Shown here piece after piece: positions 1 through 5,913 of a DNA stretch of 6,645 nucleotides (position 1 is its first letter; every line of letters starts with the position of its first letter). The DNA lies in assembly GCA_946631805.1 (NCBI GenBank), contig CAMPAJ010000091.1, positions 1-6,645 on the forward strand. The letters are read 5' to 3'. Position numbers and translations under genes: made by a program. The notes beneath the pieces were generated by a model that was not told where the DNA came from, searched no databases, and worked only from the letters and a program-made list of their open reading frames with translations. This DNA is from an uncultured Eggerthellaceae bacterium. GTDB lineage: Bacteria; Actinomycetota; Coriobacteriia; Coriobacteriales; Eggerthellaceae.

Positions 1-1
1 G

Positions 2-433
2 GCATCACATAAGCCGCAGCCTCAGATCGAAGCAGATGTCGTACGACCTTCGTTCAGCAAGCTCGTGGACGTCCCGCTTGTGGGCAACGTTGCTGCCGGC
101 GAGCCCATCTTGGCCGAGCAAAACATTACCGACACCATCACGCTTCCCACCGATATCGTGGGCGATGCTCCTTCGTTCATGCTTTCGGTTCGAGGCGAAT
201 CAATGATCGAAGCCGGCATCAACGATGGCGACTACGTCGTCGTCAAAGAACAGCCTGTTGCCAACAATGGCGATATCATCGTTGCATTGCTCGACGATGG
301 CGCTACGGTAAAGCGCTTCTTCAAGGAAAAGGACCATATTCGCCTTCAGCCCGAGAACTCCTCGATGGACCCCATCATCACGACCGATTGCTCCATAGCG
401 GGCAAAGTCGTAGCTGTGTTCAGGCGTCTGTAG
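2..433 (+). CDS. lexA: LexA repressor, C-terminal part (5' end outside the window)
   Basis: This is the SOS-response repressor, which binds operator DNA as a dimer and cuts itself when stimulated by RecA filaments. The reading frame is open from base 2, so the N-terminal winged-helix DNA-binding domain lies to the left of the window. What remains is the linker and the whole S24-type peptidase domain. The self-cleavage site is the Ala-Gly pair in VAAGEP (bases 95-100). The nucleophile is Ser in RGESM (codon 200-202) and the general base is Lys in TVKRFF (codon 311-313), so autocleavage should be intact. The protein ends in VVAVFRRL followed by TAG, as is typical for the family. A GTG at 65 could be mistaken for a start, but the LexA-like sequence and cleavage region continue upstream of it. 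The gene converges on hflX, so the two are not co-transcribed. No operator is visible because the promoter is outside the window. Confidence 0.95.
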   Translation, partial: ASHKPQPQIEADVVRPSFSKLVDVPLVGNVAAGEPILAEQNITDTITLPTDIVGDAPSFMLSVRGESMIEAGINDGDYVVVKEQPVANNGDIIVALLDDGATVKRFFKEKDHIRLQPENSSMDPIITTDCSIAGKVVAVFRRL

Positions 434-454
434 CATACCGCAGCAACAGAACCG

Positions 455-471
455 AACCGAACAAGGTTTTT
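455..471 (+). terminator. Possible weak terminator after lexA
   Basis: Twenty-one bases after the lexA stop, AACC (455-458) can pair with GGTT (465-468) around a six-base loop, and the second arm runs into five T residues (467-471). The stem is only 4 bp, or 5 bp with a G-T pair, which is short for an intrinsic terminator. It is the only stem plus T-run in the right orientation that I found in this gap. Confidence 0.25.
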
Positions 472-504
472 AAGAGCCTCTAGATGAGGTATATGACGTC
501 ATGT

Positions 505-536
505 AAAACAGCCACATCCGAGCTTCAGAAATGGCT
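505..536 (-). terminator. Possible terminator after hflX
   Basis: Read on the - strand, AGCCA (complement of 532-536) can pair with TGGCT (complement of 510-514) across a long loop, followed by G and four T residues (complement of 505-509). It lies about 50 bases past the hflX stop codon. The 5-bp stem and 17-base loop make it weak, so this is a suggestion only. Confidence 0.25.
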
Positions 537-547
537 TCAGAAATGGC
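522..547. repeat. 12-base tandem duplication, two copies
   Basis: GCTTCAGAAATG occurs at 522-533 and again immediately at 534-545, and the next two bases (GC) continue the period. The duplication lies between the ends of lexA and hflX, outside any coding region. It is most simply a slippage duplication; its second copy overlaps the upstream arm of the possible hflX terminator. Confidence 0.85.
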
Positions 548-588
548 GGAGGGCTTGCGTCAGCTTTGCCTCAGCTCGAATTCGACCT

Positions 589-1869
589 CTACTCTTCCCT
601 GCCGAGTTCCAGGAACACATGGGCGCAATCAGCAGGTGCATATAGGCGCAGATGCGTACCCGCCTCCTCGTGCTCTTCAAGGACGATGTGGCAGCGTTTG
701 TGCGCAAGCGCTACAACGTCCCCACGACTGTAGGGGACCACGATATCGCAATAGGTGCCCTGCGCTGCGGCAACGCGCGAAATACGCTCGATGAGCTCGT
801 CGATGCCCTCCCCCGTCGCAGCCGATACGAACAATGCCGTGGGATGGTTTCTCTTCAGATGCTCCAGGCGGTTATTGCCTTCCATGAGGTCTACTTTGTT
901 GAAGACGGTAAGCCGCTCGATGCTTTCGGCTCCTATTTGGCCGAGGACGTCCTCGACGGTTTGAATCTGATAGGCGGCTTCGTCGGAAGAGCAATCAATG
1001 ACGTGCAAAATGAGGTCGGCGCCGTTGATTTCGTCGAGCGTGGATTTGAACGATTCGACGAGCGTGGTCGGCAATTTGCGAATGAAGCCGATGGTGTCGG
1101 TTATGGTGACGACGCGGCCTTCGGGAAGCCTGAGCTTGCGCGTTGTGGCATCGAGCGTGGCGAAGAGCTTGTCGTAGCTCAGGACGTCGGATCCAGTAAG
1201 CCGGTTGATGAGGCTCGACTTGCCGGCATTCGTATAACCTGCCAGGGCTATTTTAAACGTAGGGGATTTGTAGCGTCCCTCGCGTTGCGTAGTTCGGATT
1301 TTATCGATGCGGGCGAGCTCGCGTTTGATGGACGAAATGCGGTTGCGCACCATGCGGCGATCGACCTCGAGCTGGCTTTCTCCCTCGCCGAAGCGCGACC
1401 CGACGCCGCCGCCCATGCGGTTTGAAGCGAGGTGAGCCCACATGCCGCGCAGCCGCGGGTACAGGTACTGGTTTTGCGCGAGGCGCACCTGCAATCGGCC
1501 TTCGCGCGTAGTTGCATGAAGCGCGAAGATGTCCAGGATAAGGGCTGTTCTGTCGATGACCTTCACGTCGCGACCGACTATCTTCTCGAGATTCGATTGC
1601 TGGGACGGCGTAAGCTCATCGTCGAACACTACCAGGTCGGCGGCGTACGCACGGCAGAGGTCAGCAATTTCCTCGGCTTTGCCGCTTCCCACGAGCGTGC
1701 GGGCGTTTGGCGCGTTGAGCTTTTGCGTCGTCGAAGCCACAACCGTAGCTCCAGCTGTATCGATTAATCTCGAGAGCTCATCGAGCGAGGACTCAACAGG
1801 CCATTCTGCGCCTGGCCAATCTATACCTACGGTTATAGCCCTTTCGAGGTTTTCCAAAGATTCGTCCAT
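589..1869 (-). CDS. hflX: HflX ribosome-associated GTPase
   Basis: HflX is a cytoplasmic GTPase that binds the 50S subunit and splits stalled or heat-damaged 70S ribosomes. The 426-residue product is of normal family length. The N-terminal HflX domain shows GSGKAEEI (61-68) and FDDELTPSQ (82-90), followed by the glycine-rich MGGGVGSRFGEGE segment (152-164) and a basic helical linker to about 200. The G domain is complete: P-loop GYTNAGKS (211-218), switch I FATLDATTR (236-244), DTIGF (258-262), NKVD (324-327) and SAATGEG (349-355). A short C-terminal domain follows. It starts at ATG 1869, 22 bases after the miaA stop, with only a weak AGGG-like ribosome binding site, which suggests translation coupled to miaA. 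It is the last gene of the inferred spoVS-miaB-miaA-hflX unit. In Escherichia coli hfq lies between miaA and hflX; here nothing does. Confidence 0.96.
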   Translation of the reverse strand: MDESLENLERAITVGIDWPGAEWPVESSLDELSRLIDTAGATVVASTTQKLNAPNARTLVGSGKAEEIADLCRAYAADLVVFDDELTPSQQSNLEKIVGRDVKVIDRTALILDIFALHATTREGRLQVRLAQNQYLYPRLRGMWAHLASNRMGGGVGSRFGEGESQLEVDRRMVRNRISSIKRELARIDKIRTTQREGRYKSPTFKIALAGYTNAGKSSLINRLTGSDVLSYDKLFATLDATTRKLRLPEGRVVTITDTIGFIRKLPTTLVESFKSTLDEINGADLILHVIDCSSDEAAYQIQTVEDVLGQIGAESIERLTVFNKVDLMEGNNRLEHLKRNHPTALFVSAATGEGIDELIERISRVAAAQGTYCDIVVPYSRGDVVALAHKRCHIVLEEHEEAGTHLRLYAPADCAHVFLELGREE

Positions 1870-1891
1870 GGCTCTTATACTACCCTATTGC

Positions 1892-2842
1892 CTAAGATGG
1901 TTCCTCGGTCGTCTTTATGATTTCCAAGGCTTGCGATTCAAGCACATCGAGCTCGAAGCTGGAAGCGTCGATCCAATGGATGCGTGCGTCTTTCCTGAAC
2001 CAGGTGCGCTGGCGTTTCGCATAGCGCCTTGTTGCGAGTTTTATAGCGTCGGCAGCCTCGTCGAGCGTGCAGAAGCCATCTAGGTACGACACGATTTCTT
2101 TGTAGCCTATTGCTTGGGGCGCCGTTATCCCCTCCCTGAATCCTGCCTCAAGAAGCCCCTTTACTTCATCGACGAGTCCGAGCTCGATAAATTCGTCTAC
2201 CCGTGCATTAATGCGCTTGGCAAGTACTTCGGGATCGACGGCTAATCCTATGAACGTCGCATCGTATCGTTGCGGCAGCGTTGCGAGCTTTTTCTTTTGC
2301 TGGGCATATGTCGTATTCGATTCGAGCAGCTCGAATGCGCGTACGACGCGTTTGACGTCGTTCGCCGGGATAATAGCCGCACTAGCGCTATCACGTTCGT
2401 CGAGGAGCTTCCAAAGGGCATCAGGACCTTGCTCTCGGGCAATAGCCAGGTATTTCTCGCGAATTGGATTATCTACTTGCTCACCTGCGGGAAACTCGTA
2501 ATCATCAATTGCGGCCCGCACGTAAAAACCCGTGCCGCCGCAAAGGATTACGCGCTTCCCGCGCGAAGCTATGTCCAAGAAGCAATTGCGCGCCAGCTCC
2601 TGAAACAGCGCTGCGCTGAACGGTTCGCCGGGGTTTACGACATCGAGGCAATGATGGGCAACAAGCTGCTGGCTTCGAGGTATCTTCCCCGTACCGATAT
2701 CCATTCCGCGGTATACCTGCATGGAGTCGGCGCTGACGATTTCGGCATCAATAGATGTGGCTACACGTTGGGCAAGTGCAGTTTTACCAGATGCTGTAGG
2801 GCCGACTATGCAAATGATAGGTCGATTGGATTCGGCACACAT
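1892..2842 (-). CDS. miaA: tRNA dimethylallyltransferase MiaA
   Basis: MiaA transfers the dimethylallyl group from DMAPP to N6 of adenosine 37 in tRNAs that read codons beginning with U, giving i6A, the substrate of the neighbouring MiaB. The product has 316 residues, the usual length. Visible motifs are the P-loop-like GPTASGKT (14-21), the SADSMQVYRGMDIGTGK block (37-53) with the family's catalytic Asp at 38, GGTGFYVRA (102-110), QAIGYKE (243-249) and the basic RRYAKRQRTWFR segment (272-283) that contacts the tRNA. The insertion domain between about 115 and 200 is present. The start is ATG 2842, 12 bases after the miaB stop, with a weak AGGCG-type ribosome binding site that overlaps the end of miaB. 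No disruption or missing key residue was seen. Confidence 0.96.
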   Translation of the reverse strand: MCAESNRPIICIVGPTASGKTALAQRVATSIDAEIVSADSMQVYRGMDIGTGKIPRSQQLVAHHCLDVVNPGEPFSAALFQELARNCFLDIASRGKRVILCGGTGFYVRAAIDDYEFPAGEQVDNPIREKYLAIAREQGPDALWKLLDERDSASAAIIPANDVKRVVRAFELLESNTTYAQQKKKLATLPQRYDATFIGLAVDPEVLAKRINARVDEFIELGLVDEVKGLLEAGFREGITAPQAIGYKEIVSYLDGFCTLDEAADAIKLATRRYAKRQRTWFRKDARIHWIDASSFELDVLESQALEIIKTTEEPS

Positions 2843-2854
2843 ACGTACGAACGC

Positions 2855-4216
2855 CTAAGCGAGAGACCCTTTGAGGTACCAGGTCTTGGCTTCCTCAATA
2901 CGAACCGGAACTATCGTGCCCATCAGATCGTCAATTGACGCACCTTCGGGTAACGGTGCGTGGACCGTCTGGTTCTTGGGGCTCTTCCCCACGATCAAAC
3001 TCTGGTCTCGCCTCGAAAGCCCCTCGACGAGCACATCCACAACCTTGCCCGCATCGGGCTGGTTTGCTTCGAATGCGCGCTTTTGCACCAGGTCGACGAG
3101 GCGATCGAATCTATCTTGGATGACCTCGCGCGGCGTATCGTCGATCATCTTGGCTGCAGGCGTTCCTTCGCGTTTGGAATAGATGAACGTGAAGACCTGC
3201 GAATAGCCGATTTCGTCGACGAGGTCGTACGTGCGCTGGAAGTCTTCCTCGGTCTCGCCGGGGAATCCCACGATGATATCGGTCGAAAGGGCTATATCGG
3301 GGCAGGCACACCGAACCTTGCACACCAACTCGCGGTAGTGATCTGCCGTATAGTTGCGATGCATGGCCTTGAGAATGGCATCGGAACCCGATTGGGCCGG
3401 TAAATGCAGTGCAGGCATAAGAGAGCGAAGCGAACCGAATTTCTGGATGACCTCGTCGGTAAGATCCTTGGGGTGGCTTGTGGCGAAGCGCAAACGCTCG
3501 ATACCCGAAGCATCGACCGCGTCGAGGACCTCGGCGAATCGGGGGGTGCCGTACAAGTCGCGACCGTAAGAGTTGACGTTTTGCCCAAGGAGCGTAATCT
3601 CCTTGACGCCAGCTGCAACGTAGCGGCGGGCGTCTTCTTCGATGTCTTCAATCGGGCGCGATTTTTCGCGTCCCCGCACGTATGGCACGATGCAATAGGT
3701 GCAGAAGTTGTTGCATCCTATCGTGATGGGCAGCCAGGCGGCCCAAGAATGTTCCCGCGTGGAAGGAAGCTCTGTTGGGAACGAGGATGACTCCTCGAGC
3801 GTTTCGGCACGTTTGGAGCCGGTTTCAAGAACTTGGCCCAGCAGGCTTGGCAACGACGAGAGGTTGTTCGTGCCAAAGACGACGTCGAGATGCGGCAATT
3901 CTTCAAAGAGCTTGTCGCCGTCCCGCTGCCCAATGCAGCCGCCGACTGCGATGAGCCTTTTGCGCAACGGAGACCCTTCGCGCAAAGGCAGATTCTTCAT
4001 GGTATTGACCTGGCCGATAAGGCGTATATCCGCAGCCTCACGTACGCAACACGTCATGAAGACGACGACATCGGCCTCTTCAATGGTTTGGACATCAGTT
4101 GCGCCAAGGTTTTCGAGCATTCCCACGACCCGCTCGGAATCATGCTTATTCATCTGGCAACCAAACGTTTGCACATGAAACGTCAGGTCGTTGAAGGACC
4201 CGATTTCGATGGGCAT
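2855..4216 (-). CDS. miaB: tRNA-2-methylthio-N6-dimethylallyladenosine synthase MiaB
   Basis: MiaB is a radical-SAM methylthiotransferase that turns i6A37 into ms2i6A37, the step after MiaA. From ATG 4216 it has 453 residues. The N-terminal methylthiotransferase domain carries the auxiliary [4Fe-4S] cysteines C20 (TFGCQMN), C56 (MTCCVRE) and C94 (GGCIGQ). The radical-SAM cluster motif GCNNFCTYC has C168, C172 and C175. The TIM-barrel motifs LLGQNVNSYG (209-218), HLPAQSGSD (271-279) and DIIVGFPGETEEDF (313-326) follow, and the C-terminal TRAM domain runs from about 385 to 453. A TTG at 4222 could add two residues, but it lies only 3 bases from the AGG that overlaps the spoVS stop. ATG 4216 is about 8 bases from it and is preferred. 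Only 9 bases separate it from spoVS. The second cysteine motif reads MTCC rather than the common NTCx, leaving an extra Cys at 57. Confidence 0.96.
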   Translation of the reverse strand: MPIEIGSFNDLTFHVQTFGCQMNKHDSERVVGMLENLGATDVQTIEEADVVVFMTCCVREAADIRLIGQVNTMKNLPLREGSPLRKRLIAVGGCIGQRDGDKLFEELPHLDVVFGTNNLSSLPSLLGQVLETGSKRAETLEESSSFPTELPSTREHSWAAWLPITIGCNNFCTYCIVPYVRGREKSRPIEDIEEDARRYVAAGVKEITLLGQNVNSYGRDLYGTPRFAEVLDAVDASGIERLRFATSHPKDLTDEVIQKFGSLRSLMPALHLPAQSGSDAILKAMHRNYTADHYRELVCKVRCACPDIALSTDIIVGFPGETEEDFQRTYDLVDEIGYSQVFTFIYSKREGTPAAKMIDDTPREVIQDRFDRLVDLVQKRAFEANQPDAGKVVDVLVEGLSRRDQSLIVGKSPKNQTVHAPLPEGASIDDLMGTIVPVRIEEAKTWYLKGSLA

Positions 4217-4225
4217 AGTCAAAAC

Positions 4226-4570
4226 CTAGCGTACATCGTCAGCGCCGAACGAGTCGGCATCTGCATCGGCCGTGCCATGCAAGTACTGCGCTTTGATTGC
4301 GAAATGGATGGCGGTACGGTATTCGCCGTCGATGATGATATCGGCAAACGAAGGAATGCATGAAATCTCGATCCCAACGGGAGAAAGAAAACCGCGCGAA
4401 ATAGCAATGGCCTTGATGGCTTGATTGACGGCACCGGCTCCAACAGCCTGCATTTCTACGGGTACCCCGTCTTTCACCATGCCTGCTATCGCGCCGGCGA
4501 CAGAGGCTGGAGATGATTTAGACGAGACCTTAAGGCAGCTGAGGCCAGAATATTGTTCGTTCGCTTGCAT
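4226..4570 (-). CDS. spoVS: SpoVS-like protein (stage V sporulation protein S family)
   Basis: The core, residues 13-94, matches the SpoVS family closely: LKVSSKSSPASVAGAIAG, then QAVGAGAVNQAIKAIAISRGF and IPSFADIIIDGEYRTAI. In Bacillus subtilis SpoVS is needed to pass stage V of sporulation. The family has an Alba-like fold and is thought to bind nucleic acid, but it is also found in many bacteria that do not form spores, so the name need not describe the role here. At 114 residues it is longer than the usual 86 or so. It has about 12 extra N-terminal residues and an Ala/Asp-rich acidic tail (HGTADADADSFGADD). The start at ATG 4570 is backed by a good ribosome binding site, AAGGAA, 4 bases upstream of the ATG. 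It heads the inferred operon with miaB, miaA and hflX and has its own promoter. Confidence 0.92.
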   Translation of the reverse strand: MQANEQYSGLSCLKVSSKSSPASVAGAIAGMVKDGVPVEMQAVGAGAVNQAIKAIAISRGFLSPVGIEISCIPSFADIIIDGEYRTAIHFAIKAQYLHGTADADADSFGADDVR

Positions 4571-4574
4571 ATGG

Positions 4575-4580
4575 TTCCTT
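4575..4580 (-). promoter_or_regulatory. Ribosome binding site of spoVS
   Basis: On the - strand AAGGAA lies four bases before the ATG at 4570 (AAGGAACCATATG). It is the best Shine-Dalgarno match among the gene starts in this window and fixes the longer N-terminus of this SpoVS protein. The downstream genes have only weak sites, which fits translation coupled to the gene before. Confidence 0.75.
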
Positions 4581-4635
4581 ATACGTGGCGCGGTTACGAT
4601 GCATTATTTCTACAGTTCACATGCTGTTTACTTGA

Positions 4636-4649
4636 AATATACGTATATT
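4636..4649. promoter_or_regulatory. 14-base palindrome over the -10 box and start site, candidate operator
   Basis: AATATACGTATATT is a perfect inverted repeat with no spacer. It covers half of the -10 box and the predicted transcription start of the spoVS promoter, the position where a bound repressor would block RNA polymerase. I do not recognise it as the site of a known regulator. A-T-rich promoter sequence can form such palindromes by chance, so the operator role is inferred. Confidence 0.35.
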
Positions 4650-4675
4650 CTAGCCGTAATTTGCGCGCCTTTCAA
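4647..4675 (-). promoter_or_regulatory. Sigma-70-type promoter for spoVS-miaB-miaA-hflX
   Basis: Read on the - strand there is a -35 box TTGAAA (complement of 4670-4675), a 17-base spacer and a -10 box TAGAAT (complement of 4647-4652). Each box matches the consensus at five of six positions and the spacing is ideal. Transcription would start near 4640 and give a leader of about 70 bases before the spoVS ATG. The match rests on the sequence only; the start site is inferred. Confidence 0.65.
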
Positions 4676-4699
4676 CGTTAGCGATGTTTGAGCACGTAA

Positions 4700-4741
4700 T
4701 ACGCTAAAAACCCAAATGGATAAAACGGCGCAGTTAGCGTA
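4700..4741. repeat. Inverted repeat TACGCTAA / TTAGCGTA, 26-base spacing
   Basis: The arms at 4700-4707 and 4734-4741 are perfect 8-base inverted copies. A third copy of the core, TTAGCG, lies at 4678-4683 just upstream of the -35 box of the spoVS promoter. The arms could be paired protein-binding sites or the foot of a long-loop stem. There is no T-run placed to make it a standard terminator. Confidence 0.5.
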
Positions 4742-4816
4742 GCCCGCCATTTGACTTCTAGGTGGGACTGATGAGGACTGAACGATGACGTGGAAGATGC
4801 GTTGATTTCCGGTTTG

Positions 4817-5911
4817 CTAGAGGGTTTTAACCAAAGGTATCGAAATAACAAGCCGCTCGCCACGGATGCCGACTTCCGCGCCCACCTCAGCTTCGAGATA
4901 ATGCCTCTGGGCAATGTCTTCGTAAGCACGCATAACTGCGTCTTTTAGCTCTTGCTTGTCTTCGGAGGTGAGCTTGACGCTCCTGGCGTCAAGCGGAGCG
5001 CTCCTTTTCGCGGCGACCTTCTTTGGGGTGTCGCCCTTCGACGCCGTAGAGGTAATCGTTATTCGCTGCAAAACGGGATCGAGCTCGCTCAATTCTCCAT
5101 CCATAATCCTTCGCGCGGTACGTTCAGAGATGTTGAGCCCGCAATCGGAGGCGATTGACGCCAAAGCAAGCGGGTCTGCGGCAGTGGCAAAGCGCTTTAC
5201 AAGAGGGATTTGGCTATGGTCATCGCAAAACAAGCGATCGAGTACCGAGAGCGTTGCCATACCGTAGGCATAGAGCGATGCGCAGACTTCGGCCGGGGAG
5301 CCAACGTATACCGAGCATGATGCCCTGCAATCGAGCGCGAACTCGCAGATGGTGCGCAAAAGATTTCGGGGGCCGCGCACGTTGACCTTTCCAGGCTCCA
5401 CAAGGTCAAAGGTCGGAAACGACGATTGGTCCGTACGTTCGGCGAGCTTCGTCGTATCCGAAACGATGTGTATGGCAGTTCCCAAATCTGGGCCAGAAGC
5501 AGCTACATACGCCTTCTCGGCATTTACGGAAATCGAATAAAGCGCCATGCCGCGTCCGTGATACCCCCAAGCATCCGAGTGGGATGTATCGAGCTTCGAT
5601 GTGACGCGGGGTTCGAACACGAGGCTCTGCATGGTTTGAGGAATGCCGTCTCCGTCATCGAGCGCGGTTAAAAGGCGCTTGTTCCCTTCCTTGCTCATGG
5701 CAATGTAGATGCGGGACGCATGCGCGTCGCGCGAGTTTCGCAAGAGCTCGAGTACTATGTCCTCGCTCGACCGTATATCCTGTGCAGCTTGGCGACGCTC
5801 GGCCTCGGAGGTCATAAGACGGACGAAGCCGCCCCCGAAGTCCTCTTCGATTCGGAGACGGCTCGTTCCGCTTACTGATTCGACAAATTGTTGGAGCGAA
5901 TCGGTGGTCAT
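4817..5911 (-). CDS. GHKL-type ATPase domain protein, function unknown
   Basis: The 364-residue product carries a Bergerat (GHKL) ATP-binding fold in its first 150 residues. Its N box is ELLRNSRDA, with E55, N59 and D62. Its G1 motif is DDGDGIP (85-91), and TSK (104-106) followed by GYHGRGMAL (116-124) resembles the lid and G2 region of MutL and Hsp90-type ATPases more than histidine kinases. No His-containing phosphoacceptor domain, signal peptide or membrane segment is visible, so it is probably cytoplasmic. A middle region (about 165-285) resembles nothing I can name. A Lys/Ala/Ser-rich linker (about 289-312) leads to a small C-terminal domain (313-364). The ATG at 5911 is 2 bases after the rny stop with no clear Shine-Dalgarno sequence, suggesting translation coupled to rny. 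It is not MutL: the length and C-terminal domains do not fit. The ATPase fold is a firm call, the role is not. Confidence 0.85.
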   Translation of the reverse strand: MTTDSLQQFVESVSGTSRLRIEEDFGGGFVRLMTSEAERRQAAQDIRSSEDIVLELLRNSRDAHASRIYIAMSKEGNKRLLTALDDGDGIPQTMQSLVFEPRVTSKLDTSHSDAWGYHGRGMALYSISVNAEKAYVAASGPDLGTAIHIVSDTTKLAERTDQSSFPTFDLVEPGKVNVRGPRNLLRTICEFALDCRASCSVYVGSPAEVCASLYAYGMATLSVLDRLFCDDHSQIPLVKRFATAADPLALASIASDCGLNISERTARRIMDGELSELDPVLQRITITSTASKGDTPKKVAAKRSAPLDARSVKLTSEDKQELKDAVMRAYEDIAQRHYLEAEVGAEVGIRGERLVISIPLVKTL

Positions 5912-5913
5912 CG

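Larger units (their letters stand above)
434..588. other. Convergent intergenic gap between lexA and hflX
   Basis: The gap is 155 bases long and holds no credible gene. It contains a perfect 10-base palindrome ATGACGTCAT (493-502), a short tandem repeat (522-547), a second 10-base palindrome TCGAATTCGA (576-585) and two weak terminator-like stems, one facing each way. Transcription from both sides must end here, so dyad symmetry is expected. No ribosome binding site with a following open frame was seen that does not simply run into antisense hflX sequence. Confidence 0.6.
4571..4816. other. Intergenic region upstream of spoVS
   Basis: This is the only long gap on the - strand (246 bases). 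It is more A-T-rich than the genes beside it and holds the spoVS promoter, the leader, the palindrome over the -10 box and the TTAGCG repeats. A C/G-rich stem candidate, CCCGCC (4743-4748) with GGTGGG (4761-4766), pairs fully only in the + sense through a G-U pair and has no T-run. I see no clear terminator for the ATPase gene, so read-through into spoVS is possible. I see no small gene here. Confidence 0.6.

Noticed and set aside
65..433. GTG at 65 as the start of a short LexA-like protein
   Set aside because: The frame stays open to base 2 with linker-like sequence, and a start here would remove the DNA-binding domain. The gene is cut by the window edge, not naturally short.
652..1425. Long + strand open frame (257 codons) opposite hflX
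   Set aside because: It lies wholly antisense to a fully motif-complete hflX, has no recognisable protein family and no ribosome binding site. It is a codon-bias shadow of the real gene.
2270..2938. + strand open frame of 222 codons opposite miaA
   Set aside because: It is antisense to intact miaA and runs over the miaA/miaB junction. Its composition is irregular and it shows no domain.
3699..4363. Overlapping + strand open frames opposite miaB and spoVS
   Set aside because: Both are antisense shadows of two well-conserved genes and show no motif of their own.
4632..4660. Possible + strand promoter (TTGAAA, 17 bases, CGTAAT) in the same gap
   Set aside because: The -10 match is only four of six and no + strand gene lies downstream. 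It arises from the symmetry of the - strand promoter region.
4425..4691. + strand open frame reaching into the spoVS upstream gap
   Set aside because: Half of it is antisense to spoVS and the rest is promoter DNA. The start has no ribosome binding site and the product looks like no protein.
4571..4816. LexA operator (GAAC-N4-GTTC type) near spoVS
   Set aside because: I looked for it in the only promoter region in the window and found no such site, so SOS control of this operon is not supported.
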